Assembly: GCA_020736575.1 (NCBI GenBank)
Contig: JAGPYM010000003.1
Location: 620,001-684,000, forward strand
Origin: Thelonectria olida
Taxonomy: Eukaryota; Ascomycota; Sordariomycetes; Hypocreales; Nectriaceae
Direction: 5' to 3'
Length of the DNA stretch: 64,000 nucleotides
Under the pieces are notes generated by a model. It was not told where the DNA came from and ran no database searches. It was given only the letters and a program-made list of their open reading frames with translations. Every line of letters starts with the position of its first letter. Within the stretch, counting starts at the first letter, position 1. Shown piece by piece: positions 1-10,385 of the stretch. The position numbers and the translations under genes were made by a program.

Positions 1-2292
1 TAGTCCGGAGAAGAAAAGCGAGGCCAAGGCTGTAAATCGACAAGTGCAACACCCCGCGAGGCATTCCAGCCGGCCCAGGTTGTAGTTAGAAGTTCGATAG
101 CACCGGAAGCTGAGTGAGTGCCAGGGCCGAATCGGGGGGACTTGCAGGCAGCCACAATGTCTCTGAGCACGCCATGATTGGAGGGAGCAGGCCGTGTCTA
201 ACTGGCAACCCACCGCATGAATGATGGCTTAAGCAGCGAGAAGCGCGATAGTGCTCGTCAATAGACTGATGGTGAGCTGGCGCCACTCAGCAGCCAAAGC
301 GGGATAGCATCAAAAGCAAAGGCGAGCTGCGCTATCGGACGGCTTATGCGGGAACAGCCTGCGGGCACGCGGGTAGCAGCCGCCCTTCCCGTTTGAGGCC
401 TGCGGGTGACACTTTCGTGCAGCTTGACAGCGTGTGGCTGGCTGGACTCTGGGGTTTGGCCTGAGAATGTGGGGGGAGCTGGGGGACGCCACCAAGGGAA
501 GCATTGATCCTGAGGTCGTAGGTAGATGGGGCAAAAGCAATGACAAGGGAGAGAGAGATATTCAGGGGACACAAGGGAGGGAGGCATTATCTTGCCATAC
601 ATGATACAGCCGTTGTGCAGCATCCTCGCGGAGTTATTCGGGGCTTGAGTGAGCCGGCGCCATTCGTGGCTACGAAGTCCATACCACGGCAATCGACGCC
701 GCATGGGGACGACAGCGACGTTCAGCTTTGATTCAGCCCATCGGCCGTTAATCACTTCCCCAGTCGAGCCGCGTGTTCCGGTGGAGTTAGCCTTCTTGGT
801 CGTGATAGTTCGATATCACACTGACTATTGAATCGGATAGCCGTCTGAATTGGGCCAGTCGGGCTTTTTAGACAGGCGTTCCATATGGTCTCGACTTTGG
901 GGTCTGATGGATCGATTCGCCAGCCTGTCCTTGCGGCAGTGCAATCCCTCCCTCGGTACTGGGTATAAGTTGGGACGCCAAGCCAGCGACAGGGATGACA
1001 ATTCCAGTAAGGCCATTTCTCACTTCTGCGTTCTTATTTCCGATTTCACATCCCGTCTAAGTTAGGCCTTTCCTCCTTGCCTCGTGGCGCTGTTCAAGGC
1101 TTCAGCTCTCGACCAAGATCGACGAACCGAGACATCTTGGCCAAGCTATTGGGAGACTATCGGCCGAGGCAAGGGACACTACTGCACGTACTGTAATTAA
1201 GTAGTTAGTACGTCTAGGTTTGGTTCAGACGAGATCTTCGAAGGGTCTCGATCCTCCAAGCCTTGACTATTCCCAAGTATCGTAGTGCCCGGTCGCAAGG
1301 GAGGGTTCCATGCCGCTCAGCCCCGAGCAGGTTGAAGACGTTGAGCGTGTTGACCATTCACTCTCAAAGTCTTTGAAAATTATCCTGATATTTAGAACTA
1401 GCCTTCTCTCATAAGTAATTAAACCAGCACATTTATTTTATCGAAATTGCACATTGTGGACCCAACTTCTCAATACCGAAGCGAACACATAGAAAATCCA
1501 AACTGTCAGGTTCGGAGACTCTACTTAACGGCACAGACACCAAGAAAGTTGAATATGCCTGCAGATACTTCTGTTCACGATTAAGTTAATAATATCCGCT
1601 AGATGGCGCTGAATATCTTACATCTAGAGCACCCGAGGGACGTTGAATTCACTCGAGAGTTTAGCCTGACTATATGTCTTTTCAGGATTTCATAAAGCAT
1701 CCAGCATTGATCCAGTTGTTCGAAGATTCGACTAAACATGGGCAGAATCACTCGTAGTCTCGGGGATTAAGTGAGTCGCAGTTTTCATGTGGCTGCTTTG
1801 CATCTTCGTGACAACAATGTTGGCATGGACGTGGATAGATGCAAGAGACGGGAAGATGCACGATGAAATATACGAGTCAGACAATGCTTTCAGAAAAGTA
1901 GGAAGTAGAGAGGTTCAAGCCGGTCATCTTTGTAAGCAATAATCGCACGAACTCACCGTATGCCTTAATGCTTGTTCCACTGCCCATAACAAAAGCCTTT
2001 TGAGTAGTAAATCATAGCCATTTGTACAGCAGACGGCATTGAACAACAGTCTCAACCACCAAAGTAACAGTGAACCCCCCTTTATGAACATAGTCGAGTT
2101 TCTTTCAGAGTACTATATCACTGAACAAGGCAATGTAGGTGTGTGATGTGGAACGAAAGTCCTGAACAGGGCGAACACCCTCAAGTGCCCAATAATAAAT
2201 AGAAAGCTTCCCTACCTATCCTCTACTCGTTTATTTCTTGCTACATACCCCCAACTTGCAAGACGAAAAGCCCTGTTACAACCTAAGGCATC
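1..2292. other. Gene-poor intergenic region
   Basis: I see no supportable gene in this 2.3 kb. The open frames on both strands overlap one another, lack recognisable domains and do not join across plausible splice sites. The part from about 1370 to 2280 is AT-richer and probably contains the promoter and 5' UTR of the small MGCC gene that follows; a stretch near 2190-2205 (AATAATAAATAG) is a possible TATA-like element about 90 bp before its start codon. Confidence 0.5.
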
Positions 2293-2742
2293 ATGGGCTG
2301 TTGTTCCAGCAAACCTAGCAGAGCCCACGACTTCGATTACACGCCATCGAGACGAAGTGCCTCGCACCGCCCGCGCCGCGAACGAGAGAGTATTCCTCTA
2401 GAGGTTTACAGCAGAAGACACTCTGGTCATCGGACCCACGGCCGCGGCCACACACCCAGCAGCAGCCAGCAAGTTTACGCCAGTGGCGGTCAGTCACAAG
2501 CAGCTTCCTCTAACACTCAGACTCAACCCTCTGCAAAGGCTAAGGCGTCGTCCTCCAGCAAACCAGCAGCTAGATCTCCCATGGACAATGTTATCGTGGT
2601 GACCACAGAGGGAGAGTCGTCCCGGAAGAAAAAGTCTCACAAGAAAGCTGATCGGGTCGGAAGGAGCCTCGAGGTAGCATCAGATGAGATCATTGTCGAC
2701 TATGAGCCACGACGGAAGTCAAAGCATAAGCACCGGCGCTAA
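2293..2742 (+). CDS. Small basic protein with N-terminal MGCC lipidation signature
   Basis: Intronless 149-residue protein of unknown function. It begins MGCCSSKPSR. Gly2 followed by Cys3, Cys4 and Ser5/Ser6 is the classical signature for N-myristoylation plus S-palmitoylation, so membrane anchoring by lipids is likely although there is no transmembrane segment. The remainder is low-complexity and hydrophilic: a Ser/Arg/His-rich first half, a Ser/Gln/Ala-rich middle (about 55-95) and a Lys/Arg-rich C-terminus ending in KHKHRR. A more ordered patch, MDNVIVVTTEGESSRKKK (about 97-114), is followed by an acidic-hydrophobic stretch near residue 135. It stands alone between two gene-poor regions. 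The start is fixed by the lipidation motif. It may be a membrane-tethered adaptor, but that is inference. That it is a gene is fairly sure; its function is unknown. Confidence 0.7.
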   Translation: MGCCSSKPSRAHDFDYTPSRRSASHRPRRERESIPLEVYSRRHSGHRTHGRGHTPSSSQQVYASGGQSQAASSNTQTQPSAKAKASSSSKPAARSPMDNVIVVTTEGESSRKKKSHKKADRVGRSLEVASDEIIVDYEPRRKSKHKHRR

Positions 2743-5282
2743 TCACAGTCAACCTATCTACGATGAGGCTATAACGTGGAGTACGCTCTGTCCAAACCCT
2801 TGACAATGCTAAGAGCACTTCAGGTTTTGCTCTCGACAACCTCAGGACTGCGTTGCGATAGCAAACGGCGGGCACTTCATTTGCAGAGTTGACCCGTAGC
2901 CCTACTCCCTTCATAGTCTTTTTGCACTGCTTTTTTAATAAGATGACTTCGCTATTAACACACCAAGCACTCGCTACGATTTCTACTTTAAATACTTCTA
3001 ATGACTATTTTTAATGAAGCCAATGAAGCGCTTCGGCACTCGGAGCTGGTGCGTACGACTGTTTAAGACCAAGTAGACAAGGCCGGATGCCCGCCATGGC
3101 CGAAATGGATATCGCATGTGCCACATGTCGTAGTCTACTAGGTATTTACAGTAGGTTGTGCCAATTAACGTCCTATTTTTAGTCGACTTGCAACGCTTTC
3201 AGATCTTAACATAATCATACATGTATCGAGACATATTAGCCAGACTCTTAGCCACCGGTCCTAGACTCTTAGCTATCGGTGCGGGATTTGGCAGCCATGT
3301 CGAGGTCCTCGTCGGTAGACTTGCCTGTGACCTATAACATTCTGCTAGTGGGCTAGTTTGTAGGCTTGGGTAGTGAGGTGGACTGTTTCTAGATTTCTTA
3401 ACTAGTAATTATTTGTGGCGAGAATCGTAATGAAAGTAGGCACCGTGGCCAAGGTAAGCCTATTAGGATGGCACTTTAAAGCATGGTTTACGCAAACAGC
3501 TTCGATCGAGATTGAAACCCATGTTCTCCCCTCACTCCAAGGACTCAAGGCCTGCATTCCGATATTGTCTTTCTGGGCGAGGTCAACGAGGTCCAAGACA
3601 TCTCTACTACCGCAGACATTCCTGGTAATCAAGCAATGTGGGCAAGGGAGGTTGTGAGGCGTATTGTGGATGCCGGTCTTTGACGTGTTGCACGCATTAC
3701 GCTCTCGGGTCCAGTCGATCGCTTTGCATTTATCAAATGGACATAGATAAATCATGAATCATCACCCCCCCGAAAATAGCCCAGAATTCTTATTCTGGAG
3801 GCGGGCGCAATGCAACTGGAATTCGCCAAGTTCAGCCTGCAGCTTGCAGTATGCAGAAGTGGCGGCTCAGACTTTTTTGTGAGACCACGTACCCAAGACG
3901 TCGACGTGTTTTTACATGTTATTCTCGTGTGGATATCGTAGCCTGCAGCGTGCTTGGTGGCTGAAAGGCTTCGAGAGAGAATAGTTGGACGAGAGCCTCA
4001 CAACAAAGGCACATAGAGCAACAGGCCGCCGTTCGTTGTCCATCCGACCCCAAGTCTGTCTAATAAGGCAAGGAAATGTATTATTCCTGCTGATCAATGG
4101 ACATGAAGCATTTACACACAAATATTACACCTGCAGATTGCCCGAATCCTACCCTACAGCTCTGTGGAGGAGTGTGTGGAGATTGGAGAATGGCTTCAAG
4201 GACGGAGGAACGGTGTGCTGGGTCAGAGAACAAGATCCGACGTCTTGATTCAGGTCTTCTCTTGGCGCCCATTTGCAAGCATCCCTCCTGGCAGTAGACG
4301 AACAAAGAGCCAGCCCAGACCTTTTGATCCCCCCTGCTCCAGTGACACCGACGATCACACGATGAAACGAACCGCCGGCGAAGCTACGAACGGCGTCCAA
4401 GCGTGGCCTAGACGCCAGACGACTTCAGGCGTTTCCTTGGTCCAACACGGATGTTTCTTGCCGAACGAAGTGGCAAACACGCTTGAAACTGTTTCTCCGG
4501 GCCACTCAGCGCATCAGCACCAGCCATCGTGTCAAGCTGCATAAGACGCACTAACGCCATGGGAACAAGGCGCCTGGAAGCACCGGTTTCACCACTGGAT
4601 GCCTCCTTGCACAGGCGTCGAAACGATTGGTCAGAGTGTTGCCCCGTTCCGTTATTCCCGCTTGTGTAGCCCCGGATGTCGCTGGACGGAGCACCCGGTC
4701 CCCGACACGAGGAAATGGTTTCGTTCCAAACGTCGGGAGGAGGATTCAATTGGTGACGACGCATGTCACAAGTGCTTGCCGCTCGAGAGACGGTTGCGCT
4801 GTCCCAGCTGAGGCTCTGTGTGACGGTGTCAATTACACGGCCAGCTACTAGACTAGTCAGGGGGAACACAAAGGGGTATTATAGTCCACGTAAACTAGGA
4901 GCAGAATTAGGAGAGAGAAAGAAACGGCTTAAAACGTGAAGGGATTCCCGCTTTGTTCGGCGAGAGGATCTGCAAACACTCGTTTCTTTTGCCGTGCCAA
5001 GAGCTTTCACTTCATTCTTCCTACTCTCTTCACTCCTTTTCACTGCGGCTGGTACGCATACATTGCTTCACTCTTTTCGTTTTGACGCCGTCAGCTACGA
5101 AGTGCACATTCGCTCCTTTACAGCCTTCGTCGAGCCGTGTTTGCCAATCACTTGAATTGCAGAACACTCCCTCACAGCCAAAGCCCAGCATCAAAGACAT
5201 AAAAGAGTCGAGGTCTTCATAAGATACCCATTTCTCCTATTCAATCACATCATTCTTCTAACGATACCCATTCATCTTCAAC
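2743..5282. other. Intergenic region with no supportable gene
   Basis: About 2.5 kb without a convincing gene. Short frames at 3402-3755 (minus), 4164-4544 (plus) and 4408-4869 (minus) overlap each other and show no domain. There is a short imperfect tandem repeat of about 21 bp at 3242-3283. From about 4960 to 5280 the plus strand is pyrimidine-rich (CTTCT/CTCTT tracts) and carries CATAAAAGAG near 5199-5208, which fits promoter and 5' UTR of the secreted-protein gene starting at 5283. Confidence 0.45.
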
Positions 5283-5900
5283 ATGAAGTTTTCCACCCTC
5301 TCTGCCCTTGCTCTCGCTTTGGTCGCACCCGCCATGGGCGACATGACGGCCATCGTCAAGGAGATTGCGCCCAACTCGGAGAACTGCGTGGCCGGCGGCG
5401 AATGTCGAACTGCCGAGCAGGCAGCGCCGTACATCGAAAGTGCTTTGAAGAAGTACCAGATCACGCAGCCCCAAGTGCAAGCCGCCGTCATCGCCCTCAT
5501 GGCCTTTGAGTCGGGCTCGTTTACGTACAAGCACAACATCTCGCCCGGTCGCCCCGGCCAGGGCACAGCCAACATGCAAATGGCAACCTACAACTTGATG
5601 TACGCCAACTCCTTCCCCGAGGTCAAGGAGAAGGTCACCCAGGCGGGCTACACCACGGTCGACTCGATGACGGACGCCCAGCTCAACGAGCTGCTGGGCT
5701 GGGTGAGCGTGGACAAGTACAACTTCGGCAGCGGTCCTTGGTATTTGACGACGCAGTGCCCTGCGTCGATTCGCGAGGCTCTCGTCGCCAACATTGACAC
5801 GGGATTCACGACGTACATGCAGGAGTGCGTCGGCGTGGAGGTGACGGAGGACCGAGCGGCGTATTTGACGGCGGCCAAGGAAGCTTTTGGTCTGGCATAG
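5283..5900 (+). CDS. Small secreted protein, lysozyme-like
   Basis: Intronless 205-residue protein. It starts with a typical signal peptide (MKFSTLSALALALVAPAMG; cleavage probably after residue 19). The mature part has four cysteines, two close together (NCVAGGEC, about 38-45) and two near residues 159 and 179, compatible with two disulfides. A stretch near residues 77-100 contains ALMAFESGSF followed by PGRPGQGTANMQMA. The ESG...NMQ spacing resembles the catalytic Glu and GLMQ-type motif of lytic transglycosylase or lysozyme-like folds, so a cell-wall-active role is possible; this is inference from a short motif. The GH43 gene lies 111 bp downstream on the opposite strand, convergent. The gene call is secure, the function is not. 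Confidence 0.8.
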   Translation: MKFSTLSALALALVAPAMGDMTAIVKEIAPNSENCVAGGECRTAEQAAPYIESALKKYQITQPQVQAAVIALMAFESGSFTYKHNISPGRPGQGTANMQMATYNLMYANSFPEVKEKVTQAGYTTVDSMTDAQLNELLGWVSVDKYNFGSGPWYLTTQCPASIREALVANIDTGFTTYMQECVGVEVTEDRAAYLTAAKEAFGLA

Positions 5901-6011
5901 AATGACGGACAATATTGTAACTAGGTCGCTGTCTTTGAGCTGAGATGGAATAGAATACGCCTGTTAATAGTATTCATTGACACTACTAATGCTGTCGTTC
6001 ATGTCTTGCTG

Positions 6012-7637
6012 CTATGGCACCCCCTTATAATCGTACCGATCTGTGGGATCACCAACAGGCCGATAAGTGAAGTAATCGAACAGAGCTCTCTTCGCCGTCC
6101 CATTCAAATCCGAACATGCCATCCCTACAAACGCGCCGGTGAAGCTGCCATGCGCCTGATGTCCACCGCACTCATCCGAGAGTATCGATGCGTCAAACTC
6201 GGGCCCGATCTTGGTCAATTGGTTGTTCTCTAGGGCGTAGTGAAACTGCATCCTCTCTCCGCGGATAGACAGGGCTAACTTAACCTTGCCCTCGTTTGGA
6301 ATCTGAATTGCCTGGCTCATCGGCATCTCAAGGTTGCCGTCCGGCCACGACGCCTCGGAACTCATGATGAGCAGCTCTCGCTGGGAGTCAGAGTGTGCGG
6401 TAACAGTCAAGTAGAAGAAGTTGTAGCGGGAATAATACGCAACAAGGCCTGCAAATTGCCGCTCATCCTCGGGTGAGAAGTCGACCACGGTTTCTGCGTC
6501 GTACGAAAAGTGCACCTGGCGACGAGCTACAAGCGCTTGCTCAAACCAGGAACCGATGGACTCGCGGCCAACTAGTGCCAGCTTTCCGTCGGGGCAGGAG
6601 AATATTCGGTCTGTTTCGGGGGTTCGCAGCCACTGAAAGTCTTTGTGCAACCCGTTCTCAAACGTGTACTTTTGTTCCGCCCAGTACGCAGTGTCGTCTC
6701 GTGTTCCGGGAACATGCACGTCAAGACTGGGCACCGGGCCGTCTTTGACATAGAGCCAGCCGTCTTCGCCCCAGAAGGCCTCTTGAACGGCCGTTTCGCG
6801 ACCGAGCACACACCGGCGCTTTTGGCCGATGGGCCGGCCGGTGAGATGAACGAGATATGTCTTGCCGTTATGCGCCTCAACCATGTCGCCGTGACCGGCT
6901 CTCTGTAGGGCGGCGAATGGGTTATCTTTTGAAGTGAGGATGTGCTTCTTTGGATGGGTTTCATAAGGCCCCCAAAGATTTCGCGATCGAGCAAACGTGC
7001 ATGCGTGCTCGTACGCCGTCCCTCCTTCAGCCGTCAAGAGGTAGTACCACCCGTTTCGTTTGTAGAGATGCGGTCCTTCGACCAGCGCGAGTTCTGTTCC
7101 TTGGTATATATTCTTCTTAGGACCCACGAGCTTTTCAGCGACAGCATCGAATTCTTGCAGAACGATTCCAGCAAATAATTGTGGCCGTCGACGATGGTCC
7201 CAGAGCATGTTGACAAACCACTTGCGACCGTCATCGTCATGGAACAGTGAAGGGTCAAACCCTGAAGAGTTGGCGTAGATGGGATCAGACCAAGGACCCT
7301 CGATAGCGGGGGCATGGACGATGTAATTGTGAGCGTCCTTGAACGAACCGTCCTTTCTTTTCACGTCGGTGTAAACGAGCCAGAACTTATCGCCGTCATG
7401 CGTGAGACAGGGCGCCCAGACGCCGCAGCTGTCCGGGTCGCCGCGCATGTCGAGCTGGCTCTTGCGACTCAGCGGACGCACGACCAAGTCCCAGTTGGCG
7501 AGGTCTTTGGAGTGGTGGATTTGAACGCCGGGATACCATTCGAACGTCGACGTGGCAATGTAGTAGTCCTCGCCGACGCGGAGAATTGACGGGTCCGGGT
7601 TGAAGCCGGGGAGAATGGGGTTTCTAACGAGAGGCAT
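6012..7637 (-). CDS. Glycoside hydrolase family 43 (beta-xylosidase / arabinofuranosidase type)
   Basis: Intronless 541-residue protein. The N-terminal half (about 1-310) is the five-bladed beta-propeller of GH43: it opens with NPILPGFNPDPSI (the general-base Asp lies in NPDPS), has FDPSLFHDDDGRKWFVN (the pKa-modulating Asp region) and EGPHLYKRNGWYYLL (the general-acid Glu). The C-terminal half (about 320-541) is the beta-sandwich typical of two-domain GH43 beta-xylosidases. No signal peptide is visible, which suggests an intracellular enzyme acting on imported xylo- or arabino-oligosaccharides. A TATA-like element lies about 80-90 bp upstream. The divergent-side neighbour is an XlnR-like Zn2Cys6 regulator, a plausible local regulator. 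Whether it prefers xylose- or arabinose-linked substrates cannot be decided from sequence alone. Confidence 0.93.
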   Translation of the reverse strand: MPLVRNPILPGFNPDPSILRVGEDYYIATSTFEWYPGVQIHHSKDLANWDLVVRPLSRKSQLDMRGDPDSCGVWAPCLTHDGDKFWLVYTDVKRKDGSFKDAHNYIVHAPAIEGPWSDPIYANSSGFDPSLFHDDDGRKWFVNMLWDHRRRPQLFAGIVLQEFDAVAEKLVGPKKNIYQGTELALVEGPHLYKRNGWYYLLTAEGGTAYEHACTFARSRNLWGPYETHPKKHILTSKDNPFAALQRAGHGDMVEAHNGKTYLVHLTGRPIGQKRRCVLGRETAVQEAFWGEDGWLYVKDGPVPSLDVHVPGTRDDTAYWAEQKYTFENGLHKDFQWLRTPETDRIFSCPDGKLALVGRESIGSWFEQALVARRQVHFSYDAETVVDFSPEDERQFAGLVAYYSRYNFFYLTVTAHSDSQRELLIMSSEASWPDGNLEMPMSQAIQIPNEGKVKLALSIRGERMQFHYALENNQLTKIGPEFDASILSDECGGHQAHGSFTGAFVGMACSDLNGTAKRALFDYFTYRPVGDPTDRYDYKGVP

Positions 7638-7716
7638 GTTATCCTATGCTTGAAACGAGAACCCTGGGAATACTGAGAGAATGCTGGCGTTGATGCTGCC
7701 TCGATTCCATCGCTCT

Positions 7717-7727
7717 TATAAATATGC
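7717..7727 (-). promoter_or_regulatory. TATA-like element of the GH43 gene
   Basis: On the minus strand the sequence reads ATTTATAAGAG about 80-90 bp before the GH43 start codon at 7637. Position and composition fit a core promoter, but no transcript evidence is available. Confidence 0.4.
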
Positions 7728-7885
7728 CAGCGCCTGTATGCCCTTTAGCCTAAATTCCGACCTGCATGCGGGGGTGGTGAAGAGAAGACAGCTCATTGCA
7801 TGATTTGGTCATTCACAGGGTTCATCAGTTATCCGTACATAGGGTCATGACCCTCAATCCATCGCCTGGCCTCTCATCACCCCGT

Positions 7886-9984
7886 TCAATCAGCTTGTAT
7901 GTCCATGCTGCCGGGGAAGCTTTCCCAGAAGCCCTGTGTTGCATCTGCAAAAGCCGCATGCATACTGCTTGCAAACTCGAGATTCGAGGTATCAAAAAGG
8001 TCTGTATCCGCGGGGGCAAGAAAGCTCATCCCTTGCGCATTGAATTCGACCTCGTCCGATCTCGGGACGCTCTCCACTTCGGTCATGTCCTGGTTGATGG
8101 TTAGCACCCGTCGTGTTACTATTCCGAGAAGCCTCTTACTTGTTCTTCGCTGCTTTCAACGTCTGGCTGACGAACCGGATCAGGTTGCAAGGCGCCGTAG
8201 TCGATAATTGCGTTGCGCATTTCTCTTCTCTCGCTCGGCGTAACAGCTTGGTCGCCCTCGGCTTTGATGTTGGTGTAAAAAATCTGCATGGCTTGAATCT
8301 TCTCTCGCTGCGGCCAGGAGTCAGTATGGAGCTCAAGATGATGCGCGACGTGCCAGAACATACCCAGGTATCGGCCATGGGCCATGCTTGCCTCATATCC
8401 TTGAGGAAGAGGCAGCCTTCAACGATGCGCTCCCGTCGCCTCTCCATCTGATTGGGACTATCTCCAGGATTCGGAAAATGGTAAAAGTAGAGCAGAGTGC
8501 CCACTGCAGTGTAAATAGTGAAACCGATCCAGGGAACAAGGCCGCGGAGAAAATAAAGCCCAAAGGCTCGCATCTCTTGAAGCATCTCGCAGACCTGCTG
8601 CGCAACTTGGGCGAGTTCTTTACTTGACCAAGCCGACCATTGGTCCCATTCGCGATCTCCCACTCTGGCCTTTTGCATCTCGACCTCTGGCAAATATGAA
8701 CGGTACAGGAAGATGACGCTCATGAAGTAAATGCAGTGCATGTAGCAATATGCTTGTCCTTGGTTTGACACGCTGTGCGCACGAAGCAGAAACAAATCAT
8801 ACTGCAACCTCTCGGGCAACGAGTCCTTCCACAAATTGAGTCGCGATAGGAGGTATTGGAACTCGGACTGAGGCTGCCATGGAGGGTGGTTCGTATCGTG
8901 TGATGTGCATGCCCATTTGGCGACGGCGCCCCAGACATCGGCGACTCGCATGCTGTAGGCGACAATGCCCAAGTTTCCCTTTGTGCCTATTCTTGGACCT
9001 TCTGGAATGGAGCCGTCTAGTCTCTCGCAGGCTACTCGCTCTCCGAAATTGAAGCTATCCGATTCGCAGGGCAATTGTATGCGCATTTTCTCAGCGGACA
9101 GCATTCTGTCGCGCCCCTTGCCCCCGCTCAGGAGACTATCCATTAGGAAGCACGTCCAAGCTGTGCGCCTCCTCTCTTCGGCGTGGATGAAGTCATCTCG
9201 TGATGTTGGAGTTATGGGCTCATCAAAGATGCCTAGAACTTGGGCCATTCGTACTGCCATGCCGAGGTACACCCACGCTCGTCTGCCCTCTCCGGCTCCC
9301 CAGGAATGGCCGGTAAGCATGAGCAGGACTTGAGCTCGATGAAGAGTAGGCTGGTCTACCAGGGATAAGACCAAAGATCTCGCATGATTGGCAAATGTGT
9401 TGCTCGCCTGGACTTGGCTCGAGTATCCTGGTGGGGCGGCTTGAGAAAAGCTTGAGGGTGTCAGCTTCTTCAGTACGTGCCAGAGAGGAGGCTGGATGAG
9501 GTTGAGACTCACCGGACGGTAATGGCCAGCATTGCCCATACAAGTAACGGGTCCAATGACTTCTCACGGATGGCGATGAGGAGGTTTGGAATGTGATGAA
9601 ACGACCATTTGTAAGAGCAGCGAAGATAGCTGTTCTTCACCTCGTCAGTCAGATACTCAAACGGATCCACGGCTGATAGCGATTTGGCCCGCGCTTCGAG
9701 CCATTCGTTAGCCTGAATCTGTGATGAGGAGTTGGAGAGAGGCGTAGTGTCCAGGTCGCGGTTGTGGCGGTCTGGCCTGGGGCGGCGAAAGATGAACGAG
9801 GTGCCCTTTGGAGGGAAGATGCACTCATCGCCACGATCGCGACAACGATTGCAGGGAGGGCCTCCAGAATGAATGCACTGTAAGAGAGAGGCAGTTAGCG
9901 ACTCGGGCGGAAACGACGTGTAGATTGGATCTTCACTTTTCTCTTGGAGGATCGACATGCGCCGCAAGCGATTGACTTCTTCAT
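7886..9984 (-). CDS. Zn2Cys6 transcription factor, XlnR-like with fungal_trans domain
   Basis: Five exons on the minus strand: 9937-9984, 9513-9877, 8364-9450, 8140-8307 and 7886-8089, giving about 623 residues. The first exon is only 48 nt (MKKSIACGACRSSKRK); splicing it to the second restores a complete zinc cluster, Cys-x2-Cys-x6-Cys-x8-Cys-x2-Cys-x6-Cys, with the intron falling just before the third cysteine. The middle homology region carries GRRAWVYLGMAVRMAQVLG and EERRRTAWTCFLMDSLL, typical of the fungal-specific transcription factor domain. All introns are 50-62 nt with GT-AG ends. It sits next to the GH43 gene, so control of hemicellulose or pentose genes is a reasonable guess. The family assignment is secure; the true regulon is unknown. 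Confidence 0.9.
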
Positions 9985-10385
9985 GTCGATGATTATTTGG
10001 GGAGAGTTGAGATTGAAAAAGCGTTTGAGGCTCAATTGATGGGCTTTGGTGATATTTTGGCGGGGCATGTGACCAATTGCGAATCTGCGGTGTGTTAGTG
10101 CGTCCGCTGTAAATATGACTGGACGCTAACAGATTGGCCTGGCTCTACCAAAGACGGTTCAAGACGACTTCGGCTTCCAGATGTGAGATGGAAGTGATGT
10201 GCTACTAAAGAATCATCTATTTTTCGACAGAGAAATCCAAGATCGTGAGAGAACTAATTGATCCTCGCAAATTGGAACCTTCAGGTCTAGGTACCGTTGC
10301 AACACCGCTATACCGTTTTATCGCCCGCCAATAGACAAAACGAGACTCATATCCATCCATGGTCTTTCTATCATCTCGAAACAAT
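9985..10385. other. Intergenic region upstream of the XlnR-like gene
   Basis: About 400 bp between the 5' end of the Zn2Cys6 gene and the 3' end of the P450 gene, both on the minus strand. It should contain the regulator's promoter and the P450 terminator. I see no gene or clear motif. Confidence 0.4.

Noticed and set aside
258..755. Open frame of 165 codons on the minus strand, overlapped by other frames on both strands
   Set aside because: No domain, odd composition and no splice-compatible extension; typical chance frame.
3402..3755. Minus-strand frame with several Cys pairs (CPFDKC, CPHC) that looked zinc-finger-like
   Set aside because: Spacing does not fit a known finger, there is no neighbouring exon, and the opposite strand is equally open.
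4408..4869. 153-codon minus-strand frame
   Set aside because: No recognisable domain and it overlaps several open frames on the plus strand; not supportable.
5250..5912. 220-codon frame antisense to the secreted-protein gene
   Set aside because: It is the mirror of a GC-rich coding region; the plus-strand product has a signal peptide and the antisense one is Arg/Val/His-rich and featureless.
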